64,000 nt of DNA from Bryobacter sp964387685. Its GTDB lineage: Bacteria > Acidobacteriota > Terriglobia > Bryobacterales > Bryobacteraceae. The position numbers and the translations under genes were made by a program. The notes beneath the pieces are model-generated. The model saw only the letters and a list, made by a program, of their open reading frames with translations, had not been told where the DNA came from and searched no databases. Of this stretch, positions 35,579-44,254 are shown in pieces (position 1 is the stretch's first letter; each line of letters starts with the position of its first letter). Location: assembly GCA_964387685.1 (NCBI GenBank), contig CAYLXK010000029.1:1-64000 (forward strand). The letters are read 5' to 3'.

Positions 35579-36139
35579 TCATTGCGAGCGCTGGGCGGCG
35601 GAGTTTTGCTCCTTCAAGCCCCGCTCCAGCAGCCGGACGCCGCGCGCAAAGCCGCCGCGCGGTCCCGAGTCTCCAAACAAGCCTTGACCAGCGAGCACGC
35701 AATAGCCATGCAAAAAGGACCAGACCGCCACCGCGGCAGCCGTATCGTCCGGGTCCCCCGTCAACGGCGCCACCAGCGCCAGAAGAAATTTCCAAAGTTC
35801 CCTGCGCTCTACATTGGGCTCAGCATAGCCTTCAGCGTGCAACAAGAGGTAGAGCCCGCTCTCGTCCTGGGCGAAAGAGGCGTAGGCGGCCAGGGCCCCG
35901 GCGAAACTGCGGGTACGACGCAGACGCCCCAGCAGAAGGCGCGCAGCTTCTTCGGCCAAGGCTTGGCGTAGCGCTTCCTCACCCGCGAAGTGGCGGTAGA
36001 GACTGGGCGCCTGCAGGCCCAGTTCGGCGGCCACGGGACGCATACCCAGCGCGGGCAGGCCCTGGCGGCGGACGAGTTCCAGGGCGGCGGCCAGGATCGC
36101 CTCCCGGCTGGTTTTGGCGGCGAACGGCATCGCTAACAT
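35579..36139 (-). CDS. TetR-family transcriptional regulator
   Basis: 186 residues (alternative start Met4). The N-terminal HTH is at about 10-55 (TSREAILAAALELVRRQGLP, MRPVAAELGLQAPSLYRHFA). The C-terminal ligand domain resembles TetR_C_13/WHG types (LLLHAEGYAEPN, VWSFLHGYCVLAGQGLF). It is divergent from the DUF4260-like membrane gene, starts 44 bp apart, so that gene is its probable target. Confidence 0.88.
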   Translation of the reverse strand: MLAMPFAAKTSREAILAAALELVRRQGLPALGMRPVAAELGLQAPSLYRHFAGEEALRQALAEEAARLLLGRLRRTRSFAGALAAYASFAQDESGLYLLLHAEGYAEPNVERRELWKFLLALVAPLTGDPDDTAAAVAVWSFLHGYCVLAGQGLFGDSGPRGGFARGVRLLERGLKEQNSAAQRSQ

Positions 36140-36183
36140 TGTAAGGCTTGACTCGCCCCTCCGGATCTAGGCACAATAGAGAT

Positions 36184-36579
36184 ATGAAGCCTAACACCGT
36201 TCACAATGAAAAATGGCCCCTGCTGCGCCTGGAGGCGGCGCTCGCCTTCGCCATCTCTGTGGCGGCCTACGCGCTCGCAAGCGCCTCCTGGCTGGCCTTT
36301 GCCGCGCTTTTTCTGGCGCCGGACGTCTCAATGTTGGGTTATCTCCGCAGTCCGCGTTGGGGGGCCCTGATCTATAACCTGGGCCACACCTATACGACGC
36401 CGCTGCTGCTGGCCGGTGGTGTGTGGCTTTGGCACCGGGATATGCCCTCGCCTCTCTGGTTAATTTGGCTAGCCCACATTGCCTTTGACCGGATGTTGGG
36501 ATTCGGACTGAAGCAGGCCGCCGGCTTTCATTTCACCCACCTGGGCGTTCACGCTAAGCCGGCCCACACGCGAGCCTAA
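36184..36579 (+). CDS. DUF4260-like membrane protein
   Basis: 131 residues from the ATG at 36184. Four predicted helices. The family pattern is clear: LLRLEAALAFAISVAAYALA, LFLAPDVSMLGYL, YNLGHTYTTPLLLAG and DRMLGFGLKQAAGFHFTHLG. Function unknown in the family. It is adjacent to and divergent from the TetR regulator. Confidence 0.8.
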   Translation: MKPNTVHNEKWPLLRLEAALAFAISVAAYALASASWLAFAALFLAPDVSMLGYLRSPRWGALIYNLGHTYTTPLLLAGGVWLWHRDMPSPLWLIWLAHIAFDRMLGFGLKQAAGFHFTHLGVHAKPAHTRA

Positions 36580-36722
36580 AGGGGGTGCCTTGGCGAAGAT
36601 TTTCCGAAGAATGCGGCCCTGCCATATTGACGCTGGCCCTCTTTGCGGGGTCTAATAGCAAAACGGTTCGTGGGGATTTGTCTTGCACTCCGGGCGCCCG
36701 TTGAATCGTAAGAAACAAAAGA

Positions 36723-37319
36723 ATGGCAGAATCACGTTCCAAGAGCGATTGGCCCGCGTGGGTGAAAGAATTCGCACGGAATCCAGTGCAAGTGGCGGCG
36801 GTGGCGCCCAGCTCCAAGTACCTGGCCGAACGCATGGGAGAGTCTCTCGAGTTGGGCAAGGCTCGCACCGTTGTGGAGTTGGGCCCCGGCAGCGGAGCGC
36901 TTACCAAGGCGATCCTGCCCCGCATGGCGCCCGGGGCGCGCTACCTTGCAGTGGAGCGAAATCCCCGGCTTGCCAAGTGGTGGCGGCGCAAATTTGAAGG
37001 CTATCGCCTGGTGGAAGGCTGCGTGGGGGACCTCGCGCAAATCTGCGCTGCGGAGGGCCTAGGAGAGGTTGATTGCATCGTCAGCGGTTTGCCTTGGCCG
37101 GCTTTCTCCAATGGCTTGCAGGACCGCGCGATAGAAGCGATCGTGGAGGTTCTGGCGCCCGGCGGGCAGATTGCCACCTTCGGCTACGCGGTGGGCCTCA
37201 TGATGCCCGGCGGCCAGCGCTTCTTGCGGGAGGCCAAGCGCCGCTTTCAGCGGACGGAACGCCTGCCTTGGGAATGGCGAAATCTGCCGCCTGCCTATGT
37301 ACTTCGCTGCACGAGATAG
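36723..37319 (+). CDS. Class I SAM methyltransferase, PmtA-like
   Basis: 198 residues, no signal. SAM-binding motif VVELGPGSGALTKAIL at about 48-63, acidic loop LAVERNP and the post-motif SGLPWPAFSN. The N-terminal FARNPVQVAAVAPSS is typical of phospholipid N-methyltransferases of the PmtA/rRNA-dimethylase-like group, which methylate phosphatidylethanolamine. That substrate is inferred from these motifs. The upstream gap 36580-36722 holds no gene. Confidence 0.75.
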   Translation: MAESRSKSDWPAWVKEFARNPVQVAAVAPSSKYLAERMGESLELGKARTVVELGPGSGALTKAILPRMAPGARYLAVERNPRLAKWWRRKFEGYRLVEGCVGDLAQICAAEGLGEVDCIVSGLPWPAFSNGLQDRAIEAIVEVLAPGGQIATFGYAVGLMMPGGQRFLREAKRRFQRTERLPWEWRNLPPAYVLRCTR

Positions 37320-37341
37320 CCCAGTGCATAAGGTAAGCCCG

Positions 37342-37953
37342 CTACAGCAAGCGAATGGCGCTAATCAGGCGCCCGGCCGCCTCCCCGTCGCGGCGAAAGC
37401 TATGGAAAAGTTCCGGGTCGCACCGCGTGCAACTCTTTGCCTGCCAAATCTGCTCCAGGTCCAGGCCGCCGTCGATCAACTGCCTTTCATTGATCGACGC
37501 AAGATCGAGTAGCGTCCTGCCTTCCCGGCCAAAAGATGCGGCCACCTCGGGACCCACCTCATAGCAACAGCCGCCGATCCCGGGGCCGATGGCCGCGCGA
37601 ATGTCTGAAAGCTGCGCGCCTAGCTCTTGCATCCGCAGCAGCGTTTGGGCCGCGATCCGTGCGGCGCTGCCTCGCCAGCCGGCATGCACGGCCGCCGCGA
37701 CGTGCGCGGTGGGATCTACTAACAAGATGGGAAAACAGTCCGCTGTCTTGACGCTGATCCAGAGTTCCGGCGCCGTTGTCACCAAGGCGTCGCCGTCGCC
37801 GGCTAAACCGCCGGCTTTGGGATAGAGGATCTCCGCCGAATGGATCTGCCGCAGCCAGGCATGCCCGCTTTCCCCGACCCAGGCGCCATCCGCACGAGTC
37901 CCAAAGCCATGCTCGACGTTCGGCAATTCCTTTAGCAGCGGCGCGTGGATCAT
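37342..37953 (-). CDS. pgeF: Laccase-domain purine nucleoside phosphorylase family protein
   Basis: 203 residues, shorter than the usual 230-250 because the N-terminus is trimmed. The zinc ligands of the YfiH/LACC1 family are present: His38 (RQIHSAE), Cys73 (KTADCFPILL) and His90 (AAVHAGWRG). AIGPGIGGCCYEVG is also conserved. Family members phosphorolyse adenosine/inosine and have been called peptidoglycan editing factors. Its start overlaps the nuoB stop by 4 nt. Confidence 0.9.
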   Translation of the reverse strand: MIHAPLLKELPNVEHGFGTRADGAWVGESGHAWLRQIHSAEILYPKAGGLAGDGDALVTTAPELWISVKTADCFPILLVDPTAHVAAAVHAGWRGSAARIAAQTLLRMQELGAQLSDIRAAIGPGIGGCCYEVGPEVAASFGREGRTLLDLASINERQLIDGGLDLEQIWQAKSCTRCDPELFHSFRRDGEAAGRLISAIRLL

Positions 37954-38516
37954 CCGATTTGCACGAGATCCGCCTGCACCACGCGGACTTGCTTCCTGAA
38001 GTCGTCGAGCATATCCTCGCTCAGCCGCACGTCTGTCGGCCGCTTCACGATCGTGCGCATCTGGTCAATCTTATCCTGCAGCTTCATCAAGCCATAGAAG
38101 AGATTTTCCGGCCGCGGCGGACAACCCGTAATGTAAACGTCCACCGGCACGATGAGGTCCACACCCTGCAGCACGCTGTAGGTATTGAAGGGTCCGCCGA
38201 CACTAGAGCAGGCGCCCATCGAGATCACCCACTTCGGCTCCGGCATTTGATCGTAGAGCCGCTTAATCACCGGCGCCATTTTCAGCGTAACCGTGCCGGC
38301 CACGATCATCAGGTCGGCCTGGCGTGGCGAAGGACGGAAAACCTCGGCCCCGAAGCGCGCAATGTCGAAGCGGGCGGTGCTGCTGGCGATCATTTCAATG
38401 GCGCAGCAGGCCAAGCCAAAAGAAAGCGGCCACACTGCACTCTTACGCGCCCAATTGAAAACGTAGTCCACCGACGTGGTGATCACGTTCTGTTCGAATT
38501 GATTTTGCAACGTCAA
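37950..38516 (-). CDS. nuoB: NADH-quinone oxidoreductase subunit B
   Basis: 188 residues, full length. The four N2 iron-sulfur cluster ligands are present: Cys37-Cys38 (FGLACCAIEM), Cys103 (MGACSS) and Cys132 (TGCPPRPE). It is the 20-kDa subunit at the quinone end of complex I. No other nuo gene is in the window; the partners are a small hypothetical gene upstream and pgeF downstream, all on the minus strand within a few bases. Confidence 0.95.
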   Translation of the reverse strand: MTLQNQFEQNVITTSVDYVFNWARKSAVWPLSFGLACCAIEMIASSTARFDIARFGAEVFRPSPRQADLMIVAGTVTLKMAPVIKRLYDQMPEPKWVISMGACSSVGGPFNTYSVLQGVDLIVPVDVYITGCPPRPENLFYGLMKLQDKIDQMRTIVKRPTDVRLSEDMLDDFRKQVRVVQADLVQIG

Positions 38517-38520
38517 ACTT

Positions 38521-38904
38521 CTATTTTAGCCAGTCCCGCGCCAAGGCCTCAGCGTCGCTTTCCAGATCGACGGCAATGGGATCTTGCGCGACGCCGTCCA
38601 CACTCGAAATGGCCACAATGCCACTAGGCGTAGGCTTCAGGTCCAGGCGCTTGTCTTTCGCCTCCAGCCGCAGCACCGTATCCAGCCACGTAATGCGCAC
38701 CATCGTCCGTTGCGCGTGGCCCAAGGTGCGCGCCGCCACCAGCAGCTTCTCGGTGAAGGGGCTGGACTTCAACGCCTCGGCAAAAGGCTGCGCCGCCAGC
38801 GCCGCCGCACGATCTTCCTCGCGCCGCTTGCCTGCGTTTGGATCCTTTTCCTCGCGCGATTCCAGCGCCTTCAAATTATTCTCAAGGTTGTCGAGAAAGC
38901 TCAT
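38521..38904 (-). CDS. Hypothetical protein upstream of nuoB
   Basis: 127 residues, soluble. It is charged and helical at the start (SFLDNLENNLKALESREEKD), with a possible beta-rich second half (MVRITWLDTVLRLEAKDKRL). It ends with LESDAEALARDWL. No known family recognised. It stops 4 nt before nuoB and is surely co-transcribed; a role in complex I is possible but unsupported. Confidence 0.7.
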   Translation of the reverse strand: MSFLDNLENNLKALESREEKDPNAGKRREEDRAAALAAQPFAEALKSSPFTEKLLVAARTLGHAQRTMVRITWLDTVLRLEAKDKRLDLKPTPSGIVAISSVDGVAQDPIAVDLESDAEALARDWLK

Positions 38905-38953
38905 GCCTCAAAGCTCCTGGTTCACAGTATTCTGAAATCGCTACACTACGGTT

Positions 38954-39376
38954 ATGTTCTTTCGCCGCCCACAGCCGCGCGTACCCACCTTTGAAGACCG
39001 TTTGGAAGCCTTAAAGGCTGCAGGAATGGCCATCGCGCGCAAAGGTTCCGGCAAGGTCGCGGTGATGCGCAAGGGAAGTGCGGCCGTTTTGGCCGAAAAA
39101 GATTCCAGCGCCGAAATTGAAACGGCGGGCATTGTCATCGGCCACGAAATTGGCGAACTGACCCACGGCGGCTACCAGATGTTCTTCACCACCGCCAGTG
39201 GCGAAAAGGTGCCCGCGCTGGCCGAGCAATTGCGCGAACTCCACGAATTCCTCGAAGACCTGCGCGAAGGCCTGGGCCACGACAGCCTCTACAACACCAG
39301 CCTGGGTACCACCAACCAAAAACACCTTTACGACCGGGTAAAAGGCCGCGACCCTAAAGCGGCCACGGCCCACTAA
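38954..39376 (+). CDS. Hypothetical soluble protein
   Basis: 140 residues. It begins MFFRRPQPRVPTFEDRLEAL and has a central beta-rich segment (IETAGIVIGHEIGELTHGGY). A conserved-looking C-terminal helix is LAEQLRELHEFLEDLREGLG. I recognise no family. It is divergent from the nuoB operon (49 bp apart) and convergent with the cyclophilin gene (4-nt gap). Confidence 0.7.
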   Translation: MFFRRPQPRVPTFEDRLEALKAAGMAIARKGSGKVAVMRKGSAAVLAEKDSSAEIETAGIVIGHEIGELTHGGYQMFFTTASGEKVPALAEQLRELHEFLEDLREGLGHDSLYNTSLGTTNQKHLYDRVKGRDPKAATAH

Positions 39377-39380
39377 GTCG

Positions 39381-39863
39381 CTAACTGATCTTGACGCTGG
39401 TCAGCTTGTCGCCCTGCTGGATCTTGTCCACCACTTCCTGGCCACTAAGCACTTGCCCAAACACGGTGTGCTTGCCGTCCAGCCAATCCGTAACAATGTG
39501 CGTGATGTAGAACTGGCTGCCGTTGGTGTTCGGGCCGGCATTGGCCATCGCCAACGAGCCGCGCTGGTGCTTCTTCCACTGGGTGGTCTTGAATTCGTCG
39601 TTGAAGCGGTAGCCGGGACCGCCACGGCCCGTGCCTTCGGGGTCCCCGCCCTGCACCATGAAATCCTTGATCACGCGATGAAAGACGGTGCCATCATAGA
39701 AGCCCTCTCCGGCCAGAAACACGAAGTTGTTTACCGCGGCGGGTGCATTCTCCGGGTACAACTCGCAGACGATGGTGCCCTGGGAGGTCTCAAAGGTCGC
39801 GGTATAAGATTTCGCGGTATCGATTGTCATCGGCGGCGGGGCCGCGTACTGTTTGGATGCCAT
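39381..39863 (-). CDS. Cyclophilin-type peptidyl-prolyl isomerase
   Basis: 160 residues without a signal peptide, so probably cytoplasmic. Catalytic-site motifs are present: FHRVIKDFMVQGGDPEGTGR (Arg, Phe, Met, Gln), MANAGPNTNGSQFYIT and HTVFGQV, where many cyclophilins have Trp-His. It accelerates proline isomerisation in protein folding. No operon partner is evident. Confidence 0.93.
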   Translation of the reverse strand: MASKQYAAPPPMTIDTAKSYTATFETSQGTIVCELYPENAPAAVNNFVFLAGEGFYDGTVFHRVIKDFMVQGGDPEGTGRGGPGYRFNDEFKTTQWKKHQRGSLAMANAGPNTNGSQFYITHIVTDWLDGKHTVFGQVLSGQEVVDKIQQGDKLTSVKIS

Positions 39864-39908
39864 TCTTTGAGTGTAGTATTGGCGAGAGTCCGCTCTCGAT
39901 TAAAGCCG

Positions 39909-40604
39909 CTATGGAAGGGCTTTTTCGATCGCCGCAGAGAGTGTCGCGGACAGTTTTTGGTAACCCGCGGCATTGGGCAGCAAGCCATCGGCCGTGAGCT
40001 CTTTGGCAATCGCCCGCCCCTGAGCGAGGCCTGAATAGAGGTCCAGGTACACCGCCCCGCGCTGCTTGGCAAAGTCCTTCAGCCACAAATTCATGCTGAA
40101 GATCTTCCCCGCCGGCCGGCGCGCGCTCCACGATTCCGGGCAATTGCAGACGGGCGTCAAGGAGGCGATCACCACCTTAATGCCATGAGCCTGGGCCAGG
40201 TCCACCAGGGATTCATAGTGATCCTGAATGGTGCCTTGCGTGGCCGGGCCTGCATAGCCGGCGAGGTCGTTTAAGCCCGCCTGGATCACCACCACCGCCG
40301 GCTTCAGCGCCACAACATCCTGCCGAAAGCGCACCAGCATCTGAGGCGTGGTCTGCCGCGCGACGCCGCGATTGATCCACGGCTTGCCGGTGAAGAATTC
40401 CTTGGGCCAATTCTCTGTGATCTCGTCGCCAAGAAACACCACGCGCTTCTCGCCGTCCTTGAGCTTCAATTCGGAGTTATCGCTGCCGTAGCGCGTCAAC
40501 CCGCCCCAATCGCTCAACAGGCGCTTCTGCGCCAGGATCTCGCGCTCCAAGTCCTCTTTCGAGGGATCGATCGCCAGCAGCGCGAAGAGCAACAGCGCGG
40601 TCAC
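39909..40604 (-). CDS. SGNH-fold protein lacking catalytic Ser and His
   Basis: 231 residues from a GTG at 40604 that overlaps the upstream stop (GTGA); this gives a short signal-like N-terminus. The SGNH hydrolase blocks are recognisable: block I VVFLGDEITENW, block II Gly in NRGVARQ, block III QAGLND and block V DGLLPNAAGY. In block I the nucleophilic Ser of GDS is Glu61. In block V the His of DGxH is Leu209, while Asp206 remains. It is therefore probably not an esterase. Co-translated with the PQQ-type propeller upstream. Confidence 0.82.
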   Translation of the reverse strand: MTALLLFALLAIDPSKEDLEREILAQKRLLSDWGGLTRYGSDNSELKLKDGEKRVVFLGDEITENWPKEFFTGKPWINRGVARQTTPQMLVRFRQDVVALKPAVVVIQAGLNDLAGYAGPATQGTIQDHYESLVDLAQAHGIKVVIASLTPVCNCPESWSARRPAGKIFSMNLWLKDFAKQRGAVYLDLYSGLAQGRAIAKELTADGLLPNAAGYQKLSATLSAAIEKALP

Positions 40605-42154
40605 GGCTTCAACCCAAAGGCGTACAGCATGCCGTCGTAGGTGTTGATGTAAACCTTGCCGTTGGCCAAACCCAGCCCGCCCCAATGATTCCACGTGGCA
40701 ATTTGCTTGCCGCTGTTCCAAAGCTCTTTGCCGGTGCGCGCATCCAACACATAGAGCACGGCGTGCGTGGAATTCGGCACGCGGCGCTCCATGCGGAAAT
40801 CCAGGCCCACGTCCGGGAAGGCCTGCGCGGTATTCTCGCCGCTGCCATAAGCGAAGATCATGCCGTTGGCGATCAAGGGCGGCTCTGCCTGATCCATATC
40901 GCGGGAAATCCAAGCCGGCACGAGCGTCACGCCGCCGTTGGCCGTCGATTCCATCTTGAACGCGGCAATCGCGCCCTTCTTCACCAAGCCGTTCTCGATG
41001 GGCGCCTTAAACTTGGAATGCTTCGGGCCCCAGAAAGGCGTCAGGATCCAGCGCGTGCCGTTGTCTTCCCAGGTGGCCAATGAGCCCCAGATGCCAGCTT
41101 CGGCAAAGTCCACCATTTCGTTGCAGATCAGATCTGTGCGGTGCGCAGGCGTGCGGTGATCGTCGCCGCCGATGGATTCTGTGTCCATCAGATAGATGCG
41201 GCATTCCTTGCTCGCGTCGATCATGTATTCCTTGCCCTTGAAATCGAAGATGGCGGGCGTCACCTGCATGTCGAGATCCCGTTTCACCAGCCACTCGGCG
41301 TTGGAGGGGCCGTAGTAGTCCACCAGGTCCAGCGCTTTGGTCTTGGGGTTCTGCTTTACGCCGATGATGCCGTTGCCATAGACGCCATTCTCCGGGTCCC
41401 AGCGGCCGTCGCCCGTGCCGGTGTACATCACCTTGTCTTTCGAAACGGCCGGGCCGCTTCGCCCCCACATGCCGCCACCCGCCGGTCCCCAACTGCCAAC
41501 CTTGTCGGTGGCCAGATCATAGGTGTAAGCCGTGTTCGGGTTACCGCCGCAGCCCTGGGCGCTATGCGTGTAGATCACGTTGTCCACCAGGTTCATCGCA
41601 TAAGGCTTGCCGTTGGGGGGCATGAAGGGCATGGGCGGCGCCAGCTCTTCGCCATCCGCGGCATTTACCTTGTGCAGGCGCCCGTCCCAGGAGGCGGAAT
41701 AGATGATGTAGTCGCCCGGATTCTTACCCGGTCCAATGGTGGAATTCGCTGTCTGTCCGCCGGGGCACAGCACACTGGGCCCGCGCGCACCCGGCGCGTC
41801 GGCGTAAGTGCTTTCAAAATGCCGCTTCCAAATCAACTCGCCGGTCTTGGCGTCCAGTCCATAGACGTTATCCGAAACCCCTACCTGGATCACCATCTCG
41901 CGCGGACCCTTCTTGGTATTTACGCGGCCGATGACAAGTGGTTCCAATAGCGAATGCATCTGCCGGGGCTCGTTATCCAGCTTCGTTTTCCAAAGCAGCT
42001 TCATGCCCTTAATGTTGGCTTGGGTCAGAATTTTTTCGTCCTTCTGCCAGTTGTTGCGCTTGGGGTCGCCCCCGTCGGTCAACCAATCCGCGCCGAAGCT
42101 AAGCGCGGCAAACGTGAAGCAAGCGGTAAGGAATACGGTCCAATTTCGATGCAT
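40601..42154 (-). CDS. PQQ-type beta-propeller protein
   Basis: 517 residues from the ATG at 42154, with a signal peptide (to about AALSFGA). Repeated propeller motifs include VYGLDAKTGELIWKRHFEST, LYVLDARTGKELWNSG and KVYINTYDGMLYAF. The overall pattern is that of quinoprotein dehydrogenase-like propellers, but I see no clear vicinal Cys pair or full PQQ site, so cofactor use is uncertain. A paralogue is transcribed divergently from 42265. The SGNH-like gene follows with 4-nt overlap. Confidence 0.82.
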   Translation of the reverse strand: MHRNWTVFLTACFTFAALSFGADWLTDGGDPKRNNWQKDEKILTQANIKGMKLLWKTKLDNEPRQMHSLLEPLVIGRVNTKKGPREMVIQVGVSDNVYGLDAKTGELIWKRHFESTYADAPGARGPSVLCPGGQTANSTIGPGKNPGDYIIYSASWDGRLHKVNAADGEELAPPMPFMPPNGKPYAMNLVDNVIYTHSAQGCGGNPNTAYTYDLATDKVGSWGPAGGGMWGRSGPAVSKDKVMYTGTGDGRWDPENGVYGNGIIGVKQNPKTKALDLVDYYGPSNAEWLVKRDLDMQVTPAIFDFKGKEYMIDASKECRIYLMDTESIGGDDHRTPAHRTDLICNEMVDFAEAGIWGSLATWEDNGTRWILTPFWGPKHSKFKAPIENGLVKKGAIAAFKMESTANGGVTLVPAWISRDMDQAEPPLIANGMIFAYGSGENTAQAFPDVGLDFRMERRVPNSTHAVLYVLDARTGKELWNSGKQIATWNHWGGLGLANGKVYINTYDGMLYAFGLKP

Positions 42155-42174
42155 GATAAAGCCTTCCAAACAAC

Positions 42175-42223
42175 ATATACCAGTTCTCTCGATAGGGGCT
42201 ACGATTTGGGTATATCATCGAGA
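42175..42223. promoter_or_regulatory. Interlocked inverted repeats between divergent propeller genes
   Basis: ATATACC (42175-42181) matches GGTATAT (42209-42215), and TCTCGAT (42187-42193) matches ATCGAGA (42217-42223). The four arms occur in the order A-B-A'-B'. The 110-bp gap 42155-42264 must hold promoters for both propeller genes, so these are candidate operator sites. Confidence 0.35.
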
Positions 42224-42264
42224 ATCGACGCGGGACGCAAGTCGGCAGCGTAAAGGAGAAGACC

Positions 42265-43773
42265 TTGTTTTCGAGAGCGAAAAAGTCCGTTATCAGTCTC
42301 TTGGCGGCGGGAAGTTTAGCTTGGGCGCAGCGCGGCGCCAACGACTCAATGACGATCGGGCACGACGCGCAGCGTTCCTCTTGGGTCCGCATGGATGCAA
42401 AAATCGCCCCCGAAACGATGTCCAAACCGGGCTTTGAGTTGATTTGGAAGTACCAACTGAAGGGCGCCTCCACCCCGCCTTCCCTGCTTGATTTCTACAT
42501 CAGCTATCGCGGCTTCCGTACGCTCGGCTTCTTTGGCAGCCAGAACAACGTCGTCACCGGCATCGACACCGATATCGCGCGGCTGGAATGGGAAAAGGTT
42601 TACCCGGTCGCTACCACGCGCGAAGCCTCTACGCCCATGTGCCCGGGCGGCATGACGGCCGCCGTAACCCGTCCCACCGGCGTCGCCATTCCCCCGCCGT
42701 TGAGCGGCCGCGGCGTAGGCCGTGGCACCCCCGCCAAATCGGGCGTCGGAGAAGCGGGCGCCGGCGCGGTCACCATTCGCAAAACAACAGGCGCACCCCC
42801 TCCGCCACCTAAGCCCGCCCCCGCTCCGCCCAAACCGGCGGCCGCCCCCGAATCCAGCCCCTTCGCCCCTCGCGTCCAGTACGCGAACGCCATCACCTCC
42901 GACGGCCAGTTTCATTCCTTGTGGGTTTCAAACGGCAATGAGCCCAACCCCGCGATTCCCTTCCTTCCCCGCGGCGCCAACGCCCGTGGCCTAATTGTCG
43001 TCAACGGCGTAGCCTATGTATCCACCATCAACGGCTGCCAGGGCGTGCCCAATGGAATCTGGGCCCTGGACCTGGCCTCTAAAACCGTGAAGAGTTGGAA
43101 GGCCGATATTGCGGGCACCTACGGGCCTGCCTTCGGTCCAGACGGCACGCTTTACGCCACCACTACAGCCGGCGAGGTGGCCGCCCTCACGCCTGGGACG
43201 CTGGAGCTAAAGAGCAGCTTTCGCGCCCCGTCGCTCCGTTTCAGCTCCTCGCCCTCCGTATTCGAGTTTCGGGGCAAGATCTTACTAGCCGCCACCTCCC
43301 AGGACGGCAAGCTCAACATTTTCGATACCGCTTCGTTATCCAGCTCGGAGCCCTTGGCGCAAAGCCCCGCCTTTGCCACGCCCGGTTACAACGTCGGCGC
43401 TCTTTCCACCTGGCAAGATCCCGCGGGCACGCGCTGGTTCCTGGTACCCACCGGCAGCGCCATTGCCGCTTGGAAGCTGACGGAAAACGCCGGCGCTTTC
43501 AAGCTGGAACGCGGATGGTCTTCCCCCTCGCTTTTGAATCCGATGACGCCCATCGTGGTCAACGCGGTCGTATTTGCCCTTGCCGGCGGAGACGCGAAAA
43601 CCCCGGCCGTCTTGCACGCCCTCGATTCCCTCACCGGTAAGAGCGTTTGGAACAGCGGCTCCAGCATTGCCGGCCCGGTAAGTCTTGGGGGCCTTGCCGC
43701 CGGCGGCAGCCGCGTCTACGTCTCCACGCCGGACGGCACCCAGTATGTTTTCGGCTTCCCGATAGAACACTAG
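42265..43773 (+). CDS. PQQ-type beta-propeller protein, paralogue
   Basis: 502 residues from a TTG at 42265, chosen because AGGAG lies 7 nt upstream and it yields a signal peptide (VISLLAAGSLAWAQ). Propeller blades resemble those of the divergent gene (GIWALDLASKTVKSWKADIA, VLHALDSLTGKSVWNSG, RVYVSTPDGTQYVFGF). A Pro/Ala-rich insert (about residues 150-200, with PPPPPKPAPAPPKPA) interrupts the fold. Likely periplasmic. The cytochrome-helix-hairpin-helix gene follows after 28 nt. Confidence 0.8.
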   Translation: MFSRAKKSVISLLAAGSLAWAQRGANDSMTIGHDAQRSSWVRMDAKIAPETMSKPGFELIWKYQLKGASTPPSLLDFYISYRGFRTLGFFGSQNNVVTGIDTDIARLEWEKVYPVATTREASTPMCPGGMTAAVTRPTGVAIPPPLSGRGVGRGTPAKSGVGEAGAGAVTIRKTTGAPPPPPKPAPAPPKPAAAPESSPFAPRVQYANAITSDGQFHSLWVSNGNEPNPAIPFLPRGANARGLIVVNGVAYVSTINGCQGVPNGIWALDLASKTVKSWKADIAGTYGPAFGPDGTLYATTTAGEVAALTPGTLELKSSFRAPSLRFSSSPSVFEFRGKILLAATSQDGKLNIFDTASLSSSEPLAQSPAFATPGYNVGALSTWQDPAGTRWFLVPTGSAIAAWKLTENAGAFKLERGWSSPSLLNPMTPIVVNAVVFALAGGDAKTPAVLHALDSLTGKSVWNSGSSIAGPVSLGGLAAGGSRVYVSTPDGTQYVFGFPIEH

Positions 43774-43801
43774 GGCGAACACTAGAGCGAACATTAATAG
43801 A

Positions 43802-44254
43802 ATGGTAGTGATGAAGCTCGGCTTAATCCTTTTTACCTCTATCGCCTTGCGCGCCCAGTTGCCCGAGGGCCCCGGCAAGGACGAGACGATGCGCCTTTGC
43901 AAGACCTGCCACGAAGTGGCTCGCTCCGTGTCTCCCCGCCAGGACCGTGACGGTTGGAGCGCCACCATCAACAAGATGGTCGCCTTCGGCATGCGTCCCA
44001 CGGATCAGGAATACGCGATTGTGCTCGATTACTTGAGCAAGCATTACCCAGCGGAAGCCGTCCAGAAGGTAAACGTGAACACCGCCACCGCCATTGAGCT
44101 CGAGAGCGGACTCTCTCTCAAGCGCTCCCAGGCGAACGCGGTCATCAAGTATCGCGAGCAAAATGGCGACTTCAAAACCCTCGAAGATTTGAAGAAGGTG
44201 CCCGCCCTAGACCCCGATAAGCTCGACGCGAAGAAAGACCGGATCGTATTCTAA
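43802..44254 (+). CDS. Cytochrome c-like / ComEA-type helix-hairpin-helix fusion
   Basis: 150 residues (start 43802 or the Met at 43811). A short signal peptide is followed by one haem c site, CKTCH at residues 33-37, in a small helical domain to about 85. A ComEA-type helix-hairpin-helix module follows (about 88-150: VNVNTATAIELESGLSLKRS, then VIKYREQNGDFKTLEDLKKV). HhH modules usually bind DNA; here attached to a periplasmic haem domain it may be only a structural spacer. It abuts the next gene without a gap. Confidence 0.78.
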   Translation: MVVMKLGLILFTSIALRAQLPEGPGKDETMRLCKTCHEVARSVSPRQDRDGWSATINKMVAFGMRPTDQEYAIVLDYLSKHYPAEAVQKVNVNTATAIELESGLSLKRSQANAVIKYREQNGDFKTLEDLKKVPALDPDKLDAKKDRIVF

